DNA of 53,534 nucleotides from Eubacteriales bacterium. GTDB taxonomy: Bacteria > Bacillota > Clostridia > Lachnospirales > Lachnospiraceae. Under the pieces are notes generated by a model. The model was not told the DNA's origin and made no database searches. It was given only the letters and a program-made list of their open reading frames with translations. The first letter of the stretch is position 1. Every line of letters starts with the position of its first letter. Shown one piece after another: positions 49,755 to 53,534 of the stretch. Where the stretch lies: NCBI GenBank assembly GCA_030524455.1, contig JAUNGT010000019.1, positions 1 to 53,534 of the forward strand, written 5' to 3'. Position numbers and translations under genes: made by a program.

Positions 49755-51940
49755 CACATCGATTTCCTTTCCGCGATCTCGGCCATCTTGGCGTCATTTA
49801 AGCGGGTATCCCCGTGCACCCTGGAATAGGACAGATAGCCGTTCATCCGGTCGATCTTGGTCAGGTTTTTGCTGCCGCAGACCGGGCATACATCCATCTC
49901 AAGCTCCTGGTGGCCGCAGTCGTCGCAGTAGGCCAGGGACAGGTTTACGCCCTCGTAATAGCCCAGCTCCATGGCCCGGCGGATCAGGGTGCGCACCGCC
50001 TCCAGGTTGTAGTCGATGGGATATTTCACATACTGGATCTTGCCGCCGTTGCACAGATCCCAGAAACGGCCCTCCAGATCCTGCTTCTCGATGGGCGTGA
50101 TGTCCTCCGTCACATGACAGTGGAAGGAATTGCTCACATATTCCCGGTCGGACACCCCTTCGATGATGCCGTATTTTCTCCGGAACTGTTTGACCTGCAG
50201 CCCGCAGAGATTTTCCGCCGGCGTGCCGTAAATGGCGTAAAGACGGCCGTCCGCCTTCTTGTATTCCGCCACTCTCCGGTTAATGTGCTCCATCACCTCC
50301 AGCGCAAAGGCCCCGTCCTCCACAAGGGATTTGCCGTTGTAGAGCATCTGCAGCTCATTCAGGGCAGTGATGCCAAAGGACGCGGTGGCCGAAGCCAGCA
50401 GCGGCTTAATCTTATCGGACAGCTTCAAATGCCCGCCCAGAAAACCGCCCTCACAGTAGGCCAGCGGATTGGTGGAGGCGCGCATCTCGCCCAGGTAGGC
50501 ATAGGTGCGCAGGTGGAGCTGGCGGATCAGCTCCAGATAACCGTCCAGCACCTCATAAAAATCCTTATTCTCATGGCGGGCCTTCGCCAGGATCATGGGA
50601 AGATGCAGCGAGACCGCCCCGATGTTGAAGCGCCCCACAAACACCGGCTTATCCTGTTCATCCGCCGGCTCCATGCCGCCCCGCTCATACCAGGGGGACA
50701 AAAAGGCGCGGCAGCCCATGGGGGAGACGATCCTCCCGTATTTTTTGTACATTTCGGCCACATAGCCCTTCCCGGTCAGGGACAGCCAGTCCGGATACAT
50801 GGTCTTGGCGCTGCAGCGCACGCCCGCCTCGAACACGTCCTCCAGCGGCTTTCCGGGGCCGTGCAGGTTCTCGTCATACAAAAAGACGATCTTCGGGAAC
50901 AGCACCGGCTTTTTGCAGCCCGCCTTTCCCTGCCCCCTGCGGCGCACGTTCAGCATACAGACGGTGGCAAGCCGCGCAAAGCGCCCGGTCCCCGTGCCCG
51001 CCGTCACCGTGATGAAGGGATAATCCCCCCGGCTGCTGGCCACGGTGTTGAACTTATATTCCCAGCCCTGGAAGCCCTGCTCCATCTCCCGAACCACGTC
51101 CTGCCAGGAAACCTCCTCCGCCTTTTCCCTCGCGACGCCCAGGGACAGATATTTCTCTACGTTCCGGTCATAGGACTTCTGCGCGTAGGGCTCCAGAATC
51201 AGATCCACGCTGGGCACCGTGAAGCCGCCGTACTGCTGGCTGGCCGCGCTCAGCACAATATCGCCGATCACGTCGAAGGCCACATCCAGACTTTTGGGCT
51301 CGTTATACCAGATATTTCCCATTTCAAAGCCGCCGGCCAGCACATGCTCCACGTCAAACAGACAGCAGTTCATCGTGTCCCGGCGCGCGGACATATCATG
51401 GATATAGATATAGCCGTCCCGACAGGCCTGGATCTCCTCCGTGGTCATGAAAAACTTCTGATACAGCTCCTTGTTGAGCTGATTAAAAATCAGGCTCCGC
51501 TTGGTGGATACCAGCGCCGAATCGGTGTTGGAATTTTCCTTGTCCCCGATGTACATGATCGACTGGCTTTTTTTGTACACGTCGTCCAGCATCCGCACGA
51601 AATCCTGCTTGTAATTCCGGTAATCGCGATAGCTTTTGGCCACGATGGGCTTGACCTGCTCCAGCGCGCTTTCCACCACGTTGTGCATCAGCGCGATGGG
51701 CACCTCCGTCTCCCCCATCTCGTCAATCTTGCTCACCACATGGACGCAGATGCTTCTCTTTTCCTCGTCGGTAAAGCGGGTCAGCGCCCGGTAGGCACTC
51801 TTTCCCACCGCGTCGATCACCTTCTGGACATTGAAGTCCTCCCGGCTGCCGTCCTTTTTGACGACCTGCACCGGCCGCCTGGTGGTATATTCCCGCCCGT
51901 AATCGGTCTTTTGCTCCTCTGTCCGGATTTCTTCTCTCAT
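49754..51940 (-). CDS. nrdD: Anaerobic (class III) ribonucleoside-triphosphate reductase
   Basis: This 728-residue enzyme reduces ribonucleoside triphosphates to deoxy forms without oxygen. An N-terminal ATP-cone lies at about 25-115 (VVKKDGSREDFNVQKVIDAV). A ten-stranded barrel follows, then a C-terminal zinc site (CDDCGHQ and CPVCGSKN). The glycyl-radical motif is RMNGY, with Gly701. Start at ATG 51940 after AAAGGAGGA. It is 21 bases downstream of the aminotransferase and coupled to nrdG. Confidence 0.97.
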   Translation of the reverse strand: MREEIRTEEQKTDYGREYTTRRPVQVVKKDGSREDFNVQKVIDAVGKSAYRALTRFTDEEKRSICVHVVSKIDEMGETEVPIALMHNVVESALEQVKPIVAKSYRDYRNYKQDFVRMLDDVYKKSQSIMYIGDKENSNTDSALVSTKRSLIFNQLNKELYQKFFMTTEEIQACRDGYIYIHDMSARRDTMNCCLFDVEHVLAGGFEMGNIWYNEPKSLDVAFDVIGDIVLSAASQQYGGFTVPSVDLILEPYAQKSYDRNVEKYLSLGVAREKAEEVSWQDVVREMEQGFQGWEYKFNTVASSRGDYPFITVTAGTGTGRFARLATVCMLNVRRRGQGKAGCKKPVLFPKIVFLYDENLHGPGKPLEDVFEAGVRCSAKTMYPDWLSLTGKGYVAEMYKKYGRIVSPMGCRAFLSPWYERGGMEPADEQDKPVFVGRFNIGAVSLHLPMILAKARHENKDFYEVLDGYLELIRQLHLRTYAYLGEMRASTNPLAYCEGGFLGGHLKLSDKIKPLLASATASFGITALNELQMLYNGKSLVEDGAFALEVMEHINRRVAEYKKADGRLYAIYGTPAENLCGLQVKQFRRKYGIIEGVSDREYVSNSFHCHVTEDITPIEKQDLEGRFWDLCNGGKIQYVKYPIDYNLEAVRTLIRRAMELGYYEGVNLSLAYCDDCGHQELEMDVCPVCGSKNLTKIDRMNGYLSYSRVHGDTRLNDAKMAEIAERKSM

Positions 51941-51961
51941 GGCTCCTCCTTTCCCAAACGG

Positions 51962-53131
51962 TCACTCCAATATTTTGCTTTCCTTCACCCGCGCCACGGC
52001 CTCGGCGATCTGCTCCTCATCCAGGACCAGCGCAAACCGCACATGGCCCCTTCCCAGCCGGCCGAAGCTGGAGCCCGGGGTGCAGAGCACTCCTGTTTTC
52101 TCCATCAGCTCCATCACAAACGCCACGTCGTCCTGACCGAATTTTTCCGGTATCCTGGCCCAGGCAAACATCGTGCCCTCGCTGTCCGGCACCGGCCAGC
52201 CCACCGACGACAGTCCCCGGCAGAGGGCATTCCTGCGCCGCTCATATTCCCGGCACTGGGCCTTCACCGGCTCGTCGGAGGCCGTCAGGGCCGCCACCGC
52301 CCCGTACTGTACCGGCAAAAAGGTGCCGTAATCGATCTGGGAGCGCAGGCGCTTAAACGCCGCCACCACCCGGGCGTTGCCTGCCAGAAAGCCCATCCGG
52401 GCCCCGGTATAGTCGTAGGACTTTGACAACGAATAAAACTCCACGCAGCAGTCCTTCGCCCCCGGTATAGACAGAATGGAAATTCCCTCTCTGCCGTCGT
52501 AAATGATATCGGAGTAGGCGTTGTCGTGAACAATCAGCAGCTCATGCTCCTTCGCCCAGGGGATCAGTCTCTCGTAAAAGCTGTGGGGCGCGCACTTACA
52601 GATCGGATTCATCGGATAGGAGACGATCATGAACCGCGCCCGGTCAGCGGCCTCAGAAAGCGCCTCCAGCTCCGGCAGCCAGCCGTTTTCTTCTGTCAGC
52701 TCATAAAATGACAGCTTTCCTCCCGCCAACGTGGGCCCCACTGAAAAAATCGGATAGCCGGGATCGGGCACGAGAACCTCATCCCCGGGATTCAACAGGC
52801 AAAAGCCCAGATGGGCGATTCCCTCCTGGCTGCCGTAAACGGTGGTGATCTCATCCTTTTGAAGCGATACGCCATAGCGCTGCGCAAACCGCCTCTGCAC
52901 CGCCTCCGTCAGCTCCGGCAAATCCGCCAGCGCATACTTATAGTTTTCCGGCTTTGCAGCCGCCCGCTGCACCGCCTCCATCACCGCCTGCTGGGGCGCA
53001 AAGTCCGGCGTCCCCACGGACAGGTTGTACACTCTCCTGCCCTGTGCCAAAAGGGACAGGCGCTTTTCGTTGAGCACCTGAAAAATCCCTTCCTCATATT
53101 CCTTCATCCGATCCGCTAACCGTATCTCCAT
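51962..53131 (-). CDS. Class I/II PLP aminotransferase (LL-DAP/aspartate aminotransferase-like)
   Basis: This 389-residue fold-type I aminotransferase has the PLP lysine in SLSKSYDYTGARMG, the NPICK segment and HDNAYSDIIYDG. The N-terminal RMKEYEEGIFQVLNEKR and VYNLSVGTPDF resemble the DapL/YugH-type group. Its substrate pair is not certain; diaminopimelate, aspartate and aromatic amino acids are possible. GAGGAG precedes the ATG. It is the first gene of the aminotransferase - nrdDG - dut - asparaginase - ydcF operon. Confidence 0.92.
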   Translation of the reverse strand: MEIRLADRMKEYEEGIFQVLNEKRLSLLAQGRRVYNLSVGTPDFAPQQAVMEAVQRAAAKPENYKYALADLPELTEAVQRRFAQRYGVSLQKDEITTVYGSQEGIAHLGFCLLNPGDEVLVPDPGYPIFSVGPTLAGGKLSFYELTEENGWLPELEALSEAADRARFMIVSYPMNPICKCAPHSFYERLIPWAKEHELLIVHDNAYSDIIYDGREGISILSIPGAKDCCVEFYSLSKSYDYTGARMGFLAGNARVVAAFKRLRSQIDYGTFLPVQYGAVAALTASDEPVKAQCREYERRRNALCRGLSSVGWPVPDSEGTMFAWARIPEKFGQDDVAFVMELMEKTGVLCTPGSSFGRLGRGHVRFALVLDEEQIAEAVARVKESKILE

Positions 53132-53189
53132 CTCTCCTCATCTTCCTTTCTTCCGGCGGCTGCCCCTTTTTGTGAAAGGGCGCGACAAA

Positions 53190-53222
53190 CCGGCACCGGG
53201 AAATCCTCGTCCCCGGTGCCGG
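53190..53222 (-). terminator. Candidate terminator after the small membrane protein gene
   Basis: CCGGCACCGGG (53190-53200) and CCCGGTGCCGG (53212-53222) form a perfect 11-bp stem with an 11-base loop, 46 bases after the small gene. The T-tract is weak (GGTTTGTCG), but a second small hairpin follows. Confidence 0.6.
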
Positions 53223-53267
53223 CTCTGCCTTCATCGTTTTTGCTGTTTCTGCGGCCGCAAAGCAACG

Positions 53268-53450
53268 TTATACGTTTCCCTCCGCCTGTGCGTTTTCTTT
53301 CCCGGCTCCGCTCTGCTCTGCGTCCCTGGCATCCTTGCGCCTGCGCAGCTGAATCCCGGCAAATACCGCTGCCGCGATCACCGCAATGCTGACCGCAAAC
53401 ACCAACAGATAGGACAAAAACGAATTGATAAACGCAATCAGATTTCCCAT
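53268..53450 (-). CDS. Small single-pass membrane protein of the Lachnospiraceae type
   Basis: This 60-residue protein has one long hydrophobic helix (about 4-34), a basic RRRKD stop-transfer patch and a polar Glu/Gly-rich tail. GGAGGGAG lies 7 bases before the ATG. Similar small proteins (starting with FINSFLSYLL) are common in Lachnospiraceae. As I recall, some database entries wrongly call them vanadium nitrogenase; nothing here supports that. Function unknown. Confidence 0.85.
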   Translation of the reverse strand: MGNLIAFINSFLSYLLVFAVSIAVIAAAVFAGIQLRRRKDARDAEQSGAGKENAQAEGNV

Positions 53451-53534
53451 GACTGTTCTCCCTCCGGATTCTTTCCTTACAGTTCAGCCCGCGCCATTCG
53501 CAAAGTCGCGCTAACGCGCTTTCCGCCGCTTCGC

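Noticed and set aside
49814..52426. An 870-codon open frame on the plus strand across nrdD and the aminotransferase
   Set aside because: It is antisense to two certain genes with full catalytic motifs. The translation is rich in His/Leu/Arg without domains.
53268..53450. A nitrogenase-related label for the small protein
   Set aside because: The protein is a 60-residue single-helix membrane protein with no cofactor or nitrogenase motif.
53501..53534. G+C-rich short repeats at the right edge of the window
   Set aside because: They are too short and cut by the window end to assign.

Overview
The window looks like part of the chromosome of an anaerobic, gut-type Clostridia member, most likely Lachnospiraceae. 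The reasons are a class III (oxygen-sensitive) ribonucleotide reductase, a HemZ-like radical SAM enzyme, strong GGAGG ribosome sites, TTGACA/TATAAT promoters, many lipoprotein binding proteins and moderate-to-high G+C. I saw no rRNA, tRNA, CRISPR array, transposase or integrase.

Layout. (1) 55-5962: a CUT1 sugar ABC transporter without its own ATPase, plus two paralogous AraC regulators. (2) 5962-11043: a housekeeping operon, apt - relA/spoT - metallo-hydrolase - hemZ, running straight into the AraC genes by stop/start overlap. (3) 11062-17920: a TetR-controlled ABC exporter pair followed by an ECF transporter whose S component is reduced to a deleted remnant. (4) 17962-31153: two convergent transcription units that start at matching promoters with the same 20-bp box. 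One is MATE exporter - NikA/Opp-type importer (five genes). The other is response regulator - histidine kinase - CobW GTPase - GTPase-like/permease fusion (frameshifted) - TIGR03943 protein - CobW GTPase. This reads as a metal-handling regulon. (5) 31235-33528: a metallo-hydrolase and a lipoprotein serpin. (6) 33648-46886: a sugar or glycopeptide locus. One arm is binding protein - two permeases - large DUF5695-like protein - aminopeptidase P family protein - EutH-like permease. The divergent arm is a GH127-type enzyme, followed by a convergent LacI gene. Three near-identical operators tie the locus together. (7) 46927-53131: a core operon, aminotransferase - nrdD - nrdG - dUTPase - asparaginase - YdcF. 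(8) 53268-53450: a small membrane protein.

The two most interesting systems are region 4 and region 6. In region 6 a beta-L-arabinofuranosidase-like enzyme is controlled together with a proline-peptidase homologue, which suggests use of arabinosylated hydroxyproline-rich plant glycopeptides (inference). In region 4 a two-component system appears to control both a MATE/Nik-type export-import pair and a CobW-permease metal cluster (inference from matching promoter architecture). No gene-free stretch exceeds 300 bases; the longest (17812-18078, 42321-42565, 31030-31234) are regulatory regions described below.
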